Below, in pieces: positions 34,253 through 43,368 of a stretch of DNA of 64,000 bases (its first letter is position 1; each line of letters starts with the position of its first letter). The notes below the pieces were generated by a model. That model did not search any database and was not told the DNA's origin. It saw only the letters and a program-made list of their open reading frames with translations. The position numbers were made by a program, and so were the translations under genes. The DNA is from Chromohalobacter sarecensis (GTDB lineage Bacteria > Pseudomonadota > Gammaproteobacteria > Pseudomonadales > Halomonadaceae): contig NZ_JAKGAN010000006.1 in assembly GCF_023061135.1 (NCBI RefSeq), positions 62,001-126,000 on the forward strand, given 5' to 3'.

Positions 34253-35968
34253 TCAGGCCTCGCCAAGCGTCTCGGCGGTGACGTTGGGCGCCGGTGCCTG
34301 CTGAGTACGCCAATGGCGATTCAGCGCGCCGAGTACGGCCTTCATGGAGGCGCTGGTAATGCTCTCATCGATGCCGACACCGAATATCGGCGTCTGCTCG
34401 ACACGCACCTCGACATAGGCCACCGCTTCGGCATCGGCGCCCTGACCGCGCGAATGCTCGTGATAGTCGATGATCTCGACATCCAGCCCGTGGGCCGCCA
34501 GCGCCTTGATGAAGGACGCCAGCGGGCCATTGCCCTCGCCGGTGACCTGGCAACGCTCACCCTGCTCGTCGATCTGGGCGTCGAGACGCACGCGGGGGCT
34601 ATCGTCATCCGAACTCAGGCGATGACTGATCAGCGCATAGGGTTCGCGGCTGGTGAGATATTCGTCCTCGAAGGTGCGATAGATCATTTCTGATGTGATC
34701 TCGCGTCCGGTGCGCTCGGCCACCGTCTGCACCACCTGGCTGAATTCGATGGACAGGCGGCGCGGCAGCTCGATGCCGTGCTCCTGTTCCAGCAGATAGG
34801 AGACACCGCCTTTGCCTGACTGGCTGTTGACGCGGATCACCGCTTCGTAGGAGCGTCCTACATCGAGCGGGTCGATGGGCAGGTACGGCACGCCCCAAGG
34901 GCCGTCGGGATTGTCGCGACGCTCGGCCATGCCCTTCTTGATGGCGTCCTGGTGCGAGCCGGCAAAGGCCGTGAAGACCAGGTCACCGACATACGGGTGG
35001 CGCGGATGCACCGGCAACTGGTTGCAGTGTTCCACCTCGCGCATCAGCGGCGTGATGTTGGAAAAGTCGAGCTGCGGATGCACGCCCTGGGTGTACATGT
35101 TCATCGCCAGGGTGACGATATCCACGTTGCCGGTACGCTCGCCATTGCCAAAAAGGGTGCCTTCCACGCGGTCGGCGCCGGCCATCATCGCCAGCTCCGC
35201 CGCCGCCACACCGGTGCCGCGATCATTGTGCGGATGCACGCTCACCACCAGGCTATCGCGCCGCGCGACGTGACGGCAGAACCACTCGATCTGATCGGCG
35301 TAGTGATTGGGTGTGGCGATTTCCACCGTCGCCGGCAGGTTGACGATCATCGGCTTGGCCGGCGTTGGCTGATAGACCTCGCTGACCGCATCGACGATCT
35401 CCACGGCAAAATCCAGCTCGGTGGAGGTAAAAAGCTCCGGCGAATACTGGAAGGTCCAGTCGGTCTGCGGGCGCGCCGCCATCATCTCCTTGATCTGCGC
35501 AGTGGCATCCTGGGCGATCTGGATGCACTCGGTCTTGTCGACGCCGAATACCACGCGGCGAAAGACCGGATCGGTGGCGTTGTAGACGTGCACGATGGCG
35601 CGCTTGACGCCTTCCAGGGCCTCGAAGGTGCGCTCGATGAGATGCGGACGCGCCTGAGTCAGTACCTGGATGGTGACGTCATCGGGAATCGCGTCGTCGT
35701 CGATCAGCTCGCGCACGTAGTCGAAATCGATCTGCGAGGCCGAGGGAAAGCCGACCTCGATCTGCTTGAAGCCGGCCTTGACCAGCAAGTCGAAGAAGCG
35801 CCGCTTACGCTCGAGATCCATGGGATCGATCAACGCCTGGTTGCCATCGCGCATATCCACGCTGCACCACTCAGGCGGCTGCGTGATCCGCTGCGCCGGC
35901 CACTGACGATCGGGCAAGTCGACGGCCTCGAAGGGACGATACTTGGTGGAAGGGTCCTTGAGCATCAT
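34253..35968 (-). CDS. leuA: 2-isopropylmalate synthase
   Basis: A 571-residue enzyme of the long LeuA class: acetyl-CoA plus 2-oxoisovalerate to 2-isopropylmalate, the first step of leucine synthesis. It shows [44 protein letters not shown] and [18 protein letters not shown], and a C-terminal regulatory domain beginning near [34 protein letters not shown] precedes the ATG. A long upstream region with a hairpin suggests leader control. A paralogue lies at 13561-15252. Confidence 0.93.
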   Translation of the reverse strand: MMLKDPSTKYRPFEAVDLPDRQWPAQRITQPPEWCSVDMRDGNQALIDPMDLERKRRFFDLLVKAGFKQIEVGFPSASQIDFDYVRELIDDDAIPDDVTIQVLTQARPHLIERTFEALEGVKRAIVHVYNATDPVFRRVVFGVDKTECIQIAQDATAQIKEMMAARPQTDWTFQYSPELFTSTELDFAVEIVDAVSEVYQPTPAKPMIVNLPATVEIATPNHYADQIEWFCRHVARRDSLVVSVHPHNDRGTGVAAAELAMMAGADRVEGTLFGNGERTGNVDIVTLAMNMYTQGVHPQLDFSNITPLMREVEHCNQLPVHPRHPYVGDLVFTAFAGSHQDAIKKGMAERRDNPDGPWGVPYLPIDPLDVGRSYEAVIRVNSQSGKGGVSYLLEQEHGIELPRRLSIEFSQVVQTVAERTGREITSEMIYRTFEDEYLTSREPYALISHRLSSDDDSPRVRLDAQIDEQGERCQVTGEGNGPLASFIKALAAHGLDVEIIDYHEHSRGQGADAEAVAYVEVRVEQTPIFGVGIDESITSASMKAVLGALNRHWRTQQAPAPNVTAETLGEA

Positions 35969-36355
35969 GGCGTTATCTCCTTCTGCGGTATTCAAATGAC
36001 GGGAATCGAATGCCCTGCAGCGGCCCGAACACGACGACGCCCCGCGACGGATAAGCCTCGCGGGGCATCGGTAATGACCTGACACCGCGACGCGCGAATC
36101 GCATCGCGAGCCGAAGAGCGCGTGACGACGGCGCGGCAAGCATTCGGAAAGGTCGGGGAGAGAGTGGCGGTATTCGACATGGCTGACTTTATCTTCGTTG
36201 GACTGGGCTGCGTTAGACCGGGAGGGTGACGATGCGCGAGGCATCCCGTCGGCTCATAGGCCGATGGTAAGTCGTAGGTCTAAGCGTAATAGTCGCATGT
36301 CGAAGATCGTCATATAGCTAACTAAACAGCTGTACGCATGGCTGTCAACCGCCAC
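35969..36355 (-). promoter_or_regulatory. Long leuA upstream region with promoter and attenuator-like hairpin
   Basis: 387 bases without a convincing gene. On the minus strand a perfect TTGACA (36343-36348) is 16 bases from TTTAGT (36321-36326), predicting a start near 36314 and a leader of about 345 bases. Within it, 71 bases before the ATG, a 9-bp stem GCCCCGCGA / TCGCGGGGC (36039-36066) could act as a terminator, though the T-run is weak. A short frame at 36180-35992 crosses the hairpin but has few Leu codons. Confidence 0.4.
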
Positions 36356-36706
36356 TCACGATGATGGTGCCTCTTCATCGAGCACCGCGTGGCCGTCTCG
36401 CCACAGGCGCACCAGCCACGCCGGAGCATGCGACTCGTCGAGACAGCGCTGCCAATGCGACTCCCCGGTACACCGCGAGGAAAGCGTGAGGCGGAAGAAA
36501 CGACCATCGGGCGACGTGTGCGCTGCCTCTGGCAGCGTCGCCAGGGCGCGCAAGCCCGCGTCGAGACGCGCCCACTGCAGGGGCGTCAGCCGGTCGCAAT
36601 CGATCTCGCGCGGCGCGGCCAACCCCGGCAGATAAGCGAAACCGCCCTCACGTGCGACGCCCAAACGTGTATCGCCCGACAACACCGGAAGCTCGGTGTG
36701 GCTCAT
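36356..36706 (-). CDS. Emfourin-type protease inhibitor
   Basis: A 116-residue protein: MSHTELPVLSGDTRLGVARE, GGFAYLPGLAAPREID, then LTPLQWARLDAGLRAL and RFFRLTLS. It matches my knowledge of emfourin, the slow tight-binding inhibitor encoded with protealysin in Serratia. Its ATG overlaps the protease stop by four bases, so it is translationally coupled. It should act in the cytoplasm, since no signal peptide is present. The main evidence is location plus general family pattern. Confidence 0.7.
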   Translation of the reverse strand: MSHTELPVLSGDTRLGVAREGGFAYLPGLAAPREIDCDRLTPLQWARLDAGLRALATLPEAAHTSPDGRFFRLTLSSRCTGESHWQRCLDESHAPAWLVRLWRDGHAVLDEEAPSS

Positions 36707-37746
36707 GAGATGGCGCCCACCTCGCGCCAGGCCTCATCCACCGCGCGACGCTCGCGACTCTCGCGCCCATGCAGGCGTTCGGCGTGATCGAGCGTCAGGG
36801 CGGCGAAGGCCGCGAAATCCGCCTCTCGGCTCAATGCCGCGTCGCGCATCGCCGCGTACCATACCGGTCCTACGCTTACCCAGGCGGGTGACTCGAGGGC
36901 CACTGCGGCAAGATAAAACGCCCGGTTGGGAATGCCTGAGTTGATATGCACGCCGCCGTTGTCGGCTTGCGTATCGACGAAATCGCGCATGTGGCCCGGC
37001 TGCGGATCACGCCCCAACACGGGATCGTCATACGCCGTGCCCGGCGCCTGCATGGAACGTAACGCCCGGCCTTGCACGCGATCGGTCAACAGTGCCGCGC
37101 CGATCAGCCAATCGGCATTCTGGGGCGACTCGCCAGCGCGGTACTGCTTGACCAGCACCCCGAATACATCGGCCAGCGACTCGTTGAGCGCCCCCGCCTG
37201 ATCAGCATAGATCAGGCCGACATCGCGCTCGATCACACCGTGAGTCAATTCGTGCGCAATCACCTCCGGCGCCGCCGTGAAGCGCCGAAACAATTCGCCG
37301 TCACCATCGCCGAAGACCATCTGCGAGCCGTTCCAGAACGCATTGTCGTAGTCGCGAGCGTAATGCACGGTGCCGATCAACGGCATGCCCTGGTCATCGA
37401 TGGAGTCGCGCTCGAAGACCTCCCAGTAGAACCGATAAGTCGCCCCCAGCCATTCATAGGCTTCATCCACGGCCGGGTCGCCGCTTTCGGGCTGGCCTTC
37501 GTCGCGCACCAGGCGCCCGGGCAACGTCTGCTCATTTTCGGCGTTGTGAATCCGACGGTCGGGGTGCCCAGAAGCGGCCCGCGCCGCATTCCGCTGCGGT
37601 GCCGGCGCGCTGCGCTGGCGAAACCAGTGATCGGCCTCGAGCGTCTGCTGGGCGCAACGACGTAGGCGTACCGAACCTTGCGCCGCGACACGCTCAAGTA
37701 CGTGGGGCGGCATGAAACCGCGCGCTGAAGTCTTCGGATCTGACAT
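36703..37746 (-). CDS. Protealysin-like M4 metallopeptidase
   Basis: A 347-residue thermolysin-family zinc protease. The zinc site is HELTH at 165-169 with the third ligand Glu189 in GALNESLADVFG; the later NGGVHINSGIPNRAFYL supplies the transition-state His. Instead of a classical signal peptide and long FTP propeptide it has a short N-terminal pro-region with PPHV at 13-16, the hallmark of protealysin-like precursors. Such enzymes mature autocatalytically and some stay intracellular. GAGGACTCAAGTCC precedes the start. The inhibitor gene follows with 4-bp overlap. Confidence 0.9.
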   Translation of the reverse strand: MSDPKTSARGFMPPHVLERVAAQGSVRLRRCAQQTLEADHWFRQRSAPAPQRNAARAASGHPDRRIHNAENEQTLPGRLVRDEGQPESGDPAVDEAYEWLGATYRFYWEVFERDSIDDQGMPLIGTVHYARDYDNAFWNGSQMVFGDGDGELFRRFTAAPEVIAHELTHGVIERDVGLIYADQAGALNESLADVFGVLVKQYRAGESPQNADWLIGAALLTDRVQGRALRSMQAPGTAYDDPVLGRDPQPGHMRDFVDTQADNGGVHINSGIPNRAFYLAAVALESPAWVSVGPVWYAAMRDAALSREADFAAFAALTLDHAERLHGRESRERRAVDEAWREVGAIS

Positions 37747-37838
37747 GGACTTGAGTCCTCGATCGGCTATCGAACATACCCAGGCAGTGTGGCTCAAGAT
37801 GGCCGATCATGCGCAACGAGACGATGCCGCCGCCACGC

Positions 37839-39551
37839 CTAGACCGGCGTCATCCGATAGCGCGCAGCATTCACGGCTTCCTTAAGCGCCCCCAACTGAC
37901 CGATAGCGTCGTTATCGAGACGCTGATCGAGGCGCCGCTTGGGATTGCGCGTGTTGAGTACGACATGCACCTGATTGGGCGTGCCATGGCCATCGTGATG
38001 CTGAACCCAGGCCAGTGCGCCGTTGGCATAGAGGGCGAGGGATCCGATCGGCGCCATGCCGAAGCGGCGAATATAGCGCTGCACCCAGGTGTTATCGAAG
38101 CCTTCAGCCTGTGTCAGCAGATGTCGATAGACCTCGCGCTGGGTCCAGGCGGCGCGTCCGGGTCGCGGGCGCGTCATCACGTCGGCGACGTCCACCACCG
38201 CCATCATGCGGGCCAGCTCGGGCAACGCATCCCCTCGTTTGCCCGCCGGGTAGCCGCTGCCATCGAGGCGCTCATTGGCCATGCCGATCACCTGCTCGAC
38301 AACATCGCCATCCAGCCAGCGGCAGTCTTCCAAGCGCTCGCGTATCAAACCCACGTGGGCGTGGAGCTGTACTTGCTCTTCCGGGCGCAGCACTTCATCA
38401 CGCAACAAGACATCGGGCAGCATGCCTTTGCCCAAATCATGAAGCAGGGCACAGGCGACCACGGCCTTGAGGCGTTCCGGCGCCATGCGTCGCGACTGGG
38501 CGAGATCCAGCATGCGCACGGCCACCATCAGACTGTGCTGCACCAGATGCGACTCCTGAGTAAAACATGCACTCGCATACAGCAGCGCCTGACGGTCCTG
38601 CTGCCACAACGCCAGCAGCGTATCGGTACTGCGCGAGAGCTGTATCGAGGCGACCGAATCGCCGCTTTTCAACTGCACCAATTGCGCGTTGAGATAGTCG
38701 GCGACTTTCTTGAGACGGGTCGCCATCGCGCCACCCGGCTGCGACTTCGTTCGCCGCTGGCGTGCCGTATCTTGCCGAGCATCGCTGGGCGATTGAAATA
38801 ACGCTGAAGGCTCCAGGGGACGTCCTGTATGCATGACGGTACGTGCACTTTCGCGCTCGATTTCCTTGACGCAGTACCACACCAGGCGCTCCATCGCGGA
38901 CGATAAACCGATGAACTCGCAGCCTGCCTGTGCCTGCGTCCATGACTCGTCGGTATGCACGTGACGGACACTAGCCGGCAATTCGAAATGACGCTGGTTG
39001 GGAAACGTCAGGCGAATGCTATCGATGGTCTGCTCGGGCTTGAGCGCGGCGGCCGCAGCCAACGGCAGTTCAACCAGGCAGCCGCCCAGCGAGAGGTTGC
39101 AAAGCCGGCCTTCATACGGCGTGTCCTCGCCCGCCACACGCAATGTGACGCCGACCTCCATGTCGGCACGCAGACTGGCTCGAAAGTTCTGGCGTCGATG
39201 CACTACGGACACCGCTTGCGGATAGTCGCACACGGCCAGCAGGCGCTCACCTTGCTCGCGCCATTCATTTACCGCGAGCGCCTGTGTGGTCAGCATCGCG
39301 CCCTCGACCTGCCCCATCAACTGGAATGTCTCGCCGCGCCGCAGCCGAGGGACGATCTCGCGGACCGCAGAGACATCCAGGCATAGCGACTCCTCCTGGA
39401 CGATATCCATGACTACCACGGACCACGGCGCCCCGTCGCCACTCTCGAAGCATAGGCTTGCGCCCCCGGGCAGGGTGAGGGCCTCGAGAAAGCCGTAAAG
39501 TTCGCCGGGGTGCGTGACGTCTTGGGGTGGTGCGGAATCAGGTGGCGACAT
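37839..39551 (-). CDS. YcgR-N/PilZ/HD-GYP-like c-di-GMP signalling protein
   Basis: A 570-residue fusion. Residues about 15-110 look like the YcgR N-terminal flagellar-brake domain. Residues 115-235 form PilZ with the c-di-GMP-binding RxxxR (RRQNFR, 119-124) and NLSLGG (152-157). Residues about 325-510 form an HD-GYP-type domain with LLHDLGKG (HD at 371-372) and DGSGYP. The expected HHE before DGxGYP is ANE (425-427), so two metal-binding His are missing. It may bind c-di-GMP without hydrolysing it. It carries no membrane segment. Confidence 0.85.
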   Translation of the reverse strand: MSPPDSAPPQDVTHPGELYGFLEALTLPGGASLCFESGDGAPWSVVVMDIVQEESLCLDVSAVREIVPRLRRGETFQLMGQVEGAMLTTQALAVNEWREQGERLLAVCDYPQAVSVVHRRQNFRASLRADMEVGVTLRVAGEDTPYEGRLCNLSLGGCLVELPLAAAAALKPEQTIDSIRLTFPNQRHFELPASVRHVHTDESWTQAQAGCEFIGLSSAMERLVWYCVKEIERESARTVMHTGRPLEPSALFQSPSDARQDTARQRRTKSQPGGAMATRLKKVADYLNAQLVQLKSGDSVASIQLSRSTDTLLALWQQDRQALLYASACFTQESHLVQHSLMVAVRMLDLAQSRRMAPERLKAVVACALLHDLGKGMLPDVLLRDEVLRPEEQVQLHAHVGLIRERLEDCRWLDGDVVEQVIGMANERLDGSGYPAGKRGDALPELARMMAVVDVADVMTRPRPGRAAWTQREVYRHLLTQAEGFDNTWVQRYIRRFGMAPIGSLALYANGALAWVQHHDGHGTPNQVHVVLNTRNPKRRLDQRLDNDAIGQLGALKEAVNAARYRMTPV

Positions 39552-39569
39552 CTCGGTCTCGACGCTGAC

Positions 39570-39608
39570 GAAACGAAAACGAGCACCTCCGTTACGCGGC
39601 GTGCTCGT
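39570..39608 (-). terminator. Terminator of serB
   Basis: On the minus strand, stem ACGAGCAC / GTGCTCGT (39579-39586 and 39601-39608) with a 14-base loop is followed by TTTCGTTTCG. It ends the serB transcript before the HD-GYP-like gene. Confidence 0.65.
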
Positions 39609-39670
39609 GTAAGGATATGTAATCTGTTATCGACTGTATCATGAACGACTTGAATAGCGCTTGGTAGCAA

Positions 39671-40894
39671 CTACAAGCGAGTCAGTTCGTCTTCGTGATA
39701 GCCCAGCAGGTAGAGCACGGCATCCAGCCCTAGCGTGCTGATCGACTGCTGCGCCTGCTGGCGTACCAATGGCTTAGCGCGGAAAGCAATGCCAAGCCCT
39801 GCGTTTTCCAGCATCTTGAGGTCATTGGCACCATCGCCCACGGCCACGGTCTGCGCCATATTCCACCCTTCACGCCGCGCGATTTCACCCAGCCACCAAG
39901 CCTTGCGCTCGGCGTCGATGATCGGCTCGCGCACCTCGCCGGTGATCCTGCCCTCGTGAATCACCAGCTCGTTGGCGTGAATCTCGTCGAAACCCAGGCG
40001 CTCCTGCAGGTAACGCGCAAAATAGGTAAAGCCGCCAGAGATGATCGCAGTGCGATAACCCAGACGCTTGAGATGCGCCATCAAGCGTTCGACGCCATCC
40101 ATCAACGGCAGATTCTCGGCAATCTCGCGCAGCACCGACTCGTCGAGCCCTTCCAGCTTGGCCATGCGCTCGCGGAAGCTCTGCTTGAAATCCAGCTCGC
40201 CGCGCATGGAACGCTCGGTGACGGCGGCCACCTCCTCAAAGACACCGTGGCGGCGCGCCAGCTCATCGATCACCTCGGCCTGGATCAGGGTCGAATCCAT
40301 GTCGAAGCACACCAAGCGCCGATGGCGCCGCCACAAGGAATCTTCCTGGATGGCGATATCCACGCCCTGGCGCGCGCCCAGTGTCAGCGCCTCTTCACGC
40401 AGGTGCGGCAGCTCGACCGCCGCCCCGCGCAGGATGCACTCCACGCAGGCGCCATGTGGCGACCCTTCATCGAGGGAATCGCCCCCCGATAAACGCGCGA
40501 TACGCTCGACGCTCAACCCATGCGCCACCGCCAGCTCACCGACGTCGGCGAGGATCCCCGCAGGTAGCCGAGGCGCCAGCAGGGTCAAGATCAGGCGCGG
40601 CATCTCGTCCTGAGCCTCAAGGGTTTGCCATGTGTCAGGCGCCAGCGCCTCGACCTCGACGGCAATCTCCTGCCTGGCAAGTCCTTGCTCGGCGAGGTGC
40701 TCGTCGAGGTTGGATTTGAAGGCATCGGCGCCTACCTCGGCGTTCACCAGCATCTCGAAGGCGACGTGGCCTAGCGCACTGTGCTGATGAATATCCACTA
40801 GCTGCGCCTGGCATGCCATCAAGGCCGCGCCCAGCGCCGCCAGCTGCCCCGGGTGGTCGGGGCCACCGGCACGAATCAATAATCGCTGTGTCAT
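39671..40894 (-). CDS. serB: Phosphoserine phosphatase with N-terminal ACT domains
   Basis: A 407-residue HAD-family enzyme for the last step of serine synthesis. The N-terminal about 190 residues contain ACT-type regulatory folds (MTQRLLIRAGGPDHPGQLAA). The catalytic HAD domain shows DMDSTLIQ (nucleophile Asp), SGGFTYFA and VGDGANDLKMLENAGLGIAF. E. coli SerB is 322 residues; the longer ACT-fused form is typical of pseudomonads and relatives. GAGGCCAT precedes the ATG. A short C/T-rich stretch separates it from parC upstream. Confidence 0.94.
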   Translation of the reverse strand: MTQRLLIRAGGPDHPGQLAALGAALMACQAQLVDIHQHSALGHVAFEMLVNAEVGADAFKSNLDEHLAEQGLARQEIAVEVEALAPDTWQTLEAQDEMPRLILTLLAPRLPAGILADVGELAVAHGLSVERIARLSGGDSLDEGSPHGACVECILRGAAVELPHLREEALTLGARQGVDIAIQEDSLWRRHRRLVCFDMDSTLIQAEVIDELARRHGVFEEVAAVTERSMRGELDFKQSFRERMAKLEGLDESVLREIAENLPLMDGVERLMAHLKRLGYRTAIISGGFTYFARYLQERLGFDEIHANELVIHEGRITGEVREPIIDAERKAWWLGEIARREGWNMAQTVAVGDGANDLKMLENAGLGIAFRAKPLVRQQAQQSISTLGLDAVLYLLGYHEDELTRL

Positions 40895-40918
40895 ATGGCC
40901 TCTTCTGCCTTCTTTCTT

Positions 40919-43177
40919 CTATCTCTTTTCTTCGACCTCTAGTCGGTCGACTTTCTGGAAGCCTCGCGACAGCTTGCTGCCCCTACGCCCACGCTCACCG
41001 ACGTAATAGTCGAGATCGCGACTCGAGAGCGTCTGCTTGCGCTTGCCGGCATGCACCACCAACGAGGCGTCGGCGGGCAACACAGCCAGATCACGCACGA
41101 ATTCCTCGCGATTGGCGGCGCGCGCCCCGGGGATATCGATCATCTTGTTGCCCTTGCCCTTGGCCATCACCGGCAATTGATCGAGCGGAAACACCAGCAA
41201 ACGCCCCTCGTTGGAAACCACGGCGATACGCGTGCCTTCGCCTTCCGGCACCGCTACCGGCGGCATGACATTGCAGCCCTTGGGTACGCTGAGCGCGGCC
41301 TTGCCCGCCTTGCTCTTGCCGATCAGATCCTCGAGCCGGGCGATGAAGCCGTAGCCGCCATCGGAGGCCAGCAGATAGCGTGCCTGGGGGACATCGAGCA
41401 TCACCCCCACCATGCGCGCGCCGGCGCCGGGGTTGACGCGCCCCGTGATGGGCTCGCCCTGACTACGAGCCGAGGGCAGATTATGCGCGCTCAGCGTATA
41501 GCTGCGCCCGGCATCGTCGAGCAATACCAGCGGCTGGTTGGACTTGCCACGTGCAGCCAGATGAAAGCTGTCGCCCGCCTTGTAGGAAAGCCCGGCAGGG
41601 TCGATCTCGTGGCCCTTGGCACTACGAATCCAGCCTTTTTCGGAGAGCACCACGGTAATCGGATCGGCACCCACCAGCTCGACCTCGGACAAGGCCTTGG
41701 CCTCGCCGCGCTCGACCAACGGCGCGCGGCGTGCATCGCCATAGTCGTCGGCGTCCTGGCGCAGTTCACGTTCGATCAGGTCGGTCAGCGCCGCGTCGTT
41801 ACCCAGCAGCTCCTTGAGGCGTTCGCGCTCGGCGCTCAGTTCGTCCTGCTCGCCGCGAATCTTCATCTCCTCGAGCTTGGCCAGGTGCCGCAAGCGCAGC
41901 TCGAGAATCGCCTCCGCCTGACGCTCGCTGAGCCCGAAGGCATTCATCAACGCCGGCTTGGGCGCATCTTCCTCACGGATGATGCGGATCACCTCGTCAA
42001 GGTCGAGATACGCCGCCAGCAAGCCTTCGAGGATATGCAGGCGATCCTCGACCTTATTGAGGCGGTGCTCGAGTCGCCGCCGCACCGTCGCCCGGCGGAA
42101 ACGCAGCCATTCGCCCAGGATGGCATCGAGCGCCATGACCCGCGGCCGGCCGTCGAGCCCAATCACGTTCAGATTGACGCGCACGTTCTTCTCGAGGTCG
42201 GTGGTGGCGAAAAGATGCGCCATCAGGGCTTCGACATCGACCTTGCCCGAGCGCGGCACCAGCACCAGACGCGTGGGCGTCTCGTGGGTCGACTCGTCAC
42301 GCAGATCCGCCACCATGGGCAGCTTCTTGGCCTGCATCTGCGCGGCGATCTGCTCGAGCACCTTGGCACCGCTGACCTGATACGGCAGCGCCGTAACCAC
42401 CACATTATTGTCTTCGAGCGTGTAACGGCCGCGCAGTTTTACCGAGCCGCGGCCGCTCTCGTAGAGCTTGCCGAGATCCGCCGGTGAGCTGATGATTTCC
42501 GCCTCGGTGGGAAAGTCCGGCGCCGGCACGTAGCTCATCAGGTCGCTGACGCTGGCCTCGGGATGGCGCAGCAGGTGGCAAGTCGCGTCCACGACTTCGC
42601 GCACGTTGTGCGGCGGAATGTCGGTGGCCATGCCTACCGCGATGCCGGTCGCACCATTGAGCAGCACATGCGGCAAGCGCGCCGGTAGTACCGCCGGTTC
42701 GTCGAGGGTGCCGTCGAAGTTGGGCGTCCAGTCAACGGTGCCCTGGCCGAGTTCGGCGAGCAGCACCTCCGAGAACTTCGACAACCGTGCCTCGGTATAG
42801 CGCATCGCCGCGAACGATTTGGGATCGTCGGGGCTCCCCCAGTTGCCCTGGCCGTCGACAAGCGGATAGCGATAGCTGAACGACTGCGCCATCAGCACCA
42901 TCGCCTCGTAGCAGGCGCTGTCGCCATGCGGGTGAAACTTGCCCAGCACGTCGCCGACGGTACGTGCCGACTTCTTGTACTTGGCGGTGGCATTCAGCGA
43001 TAGCTCGCGCATGGCGTAGACGATACGCCGCTGGACCGGCTTCATGCCGTCGCCGATATGCGGCAGCGCCCGGTCGAGAATCACGTACATCGAGTAATCG
43101 AGATACGCCTTCTCGGTATATTCCTTGAGAGACAGACGTTCGACGTCGCCCTCTTCCACATGGATGTCCATGGTCAT
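40919..43177 (-). CDS. parC: DNA topoisomerase IV subunit A
   Basis: A 752-residue type IIA topoisomerase subunit, the same length as E. coli ParC. The winged-helix region has [14 protein letters not shown], the quinolone-sensitive segment [13 protein letters not shown] with Ser and Glu in the usual places, and the active-site Tyr in [10 protein letters not shown]. The C-terminal part is a five-to-six-bladed pinwheel. With ParE it decatenates daughter chromosomes. Ser in the QRDR suggests no common resistance change. The start at the first of two Mets has AGGACC ten bases upstream. parE lies immediately upstream. Confidence 0.96.
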   Translation of the reverse strand: MTMDIHVEEGDVERLSLKEYTEKAYLDYSMYVILDRALPHIGDGMKPVQRRIVYAMRELSLNATAKYKKSARTVGDVLGKFHPHGDSACYEAMVLMAQSFSYRYPLVDGQGNWGSPDDPKSFAAMRYTEARLSKFSEVLLAELGQGTVDWTPNFDGTLDEPAVLPARLPHVLLNGATGIAVGMATDIPPHNVREVVDATCHLLRHPEASVSDLMSYVPAPDFPTEAEIISSPADLGKLYESGRGSVKLRGRYTLEDNNVVVTALPYQVSGAKVLEQIAAQMQAKKLPMVADLRDESTHETPTRLVLVPRSGKVDVEALMAHLFATTDLEKNVRVNLNVIGLDGRPRVMALDAILGEWLRFRRATVRRRLEHRLNKVEDRLHILEGLLAAYLDLDEVIRIIREEDAPKPALMNAFGLSERQAEAILELRLRHLAKLEEMKIRGEQDELSAERERLKELLGNDAALTDLIERELRQDADDYGDARRAPLVERGEAKALSEVELVGADPITVVLSEKGWIRSAKGHEIDPAGLSYKAGDSFHLAARGKSNQPLVLLDDAGRSYTLSAHNLPSARSQGEPITGRVNPGAGARMVGVMLDVPQARYLLASDGGYGFIARLEDLIGKSKAGKAALSVPKGCNVMPPVAVPEGEGTRIAVVSNEGRLLVFPLDQLPVMAKGKGNKMIDIPGARAANREEFVRDLAVLPADASLVVHAGKRKQTLSSRDLDYYVGERGRRGSKLSRGFQKVDRLEVEEKR

Positions 43178-43330
43178 AGCAACGAGGTCCTGAAAGTGTC
43201 GCGAATGATGTTCAGTCTTAGCGAAACGACCCGGCACATAGGCGGAAGATCGCCACTACGTGGCTGGAAGATAGAAGAGCGACGCTTCGCGTCTTGAAGA
43301 AGAAACAAGGCTGCCTCCTACACCTCAACC

Positions 43331-43365
43331 TTCTTCCTTCTTCCTTCTTCCTTCTTCCGTCTTCC
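43331..43365. repeat. Heptanucleotide microsatellite, TTCTTCC x 4
   Basis: Four exact TTCTTCC units (43331-43358) plus one GTCTTCC lie just beyond the parE stop (43369) and before parC. On the coding strand they read GGAAGAA. Slippage could change copy number but would not alter either protein. Confidence 0.9.
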
Positions 43366-43368
43366 CTC

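Noticed and set aside
34952-36082. A 376-codon open frame antisense to leuA
   Set aside because: It is a mirror of conserved leuA codons; no signal or family pattern.
35992-36180. A possible leader peptide before leuA
   Set aside because: It has only two leucine codons in 62 and no strong ribosome site, so I kept the hairpin but not the peptide.
41051-42487. A 478-codon open frame antisense to parC
   Set aside because: It has only shadow composition and overlaps highly conserved ParC sequence.
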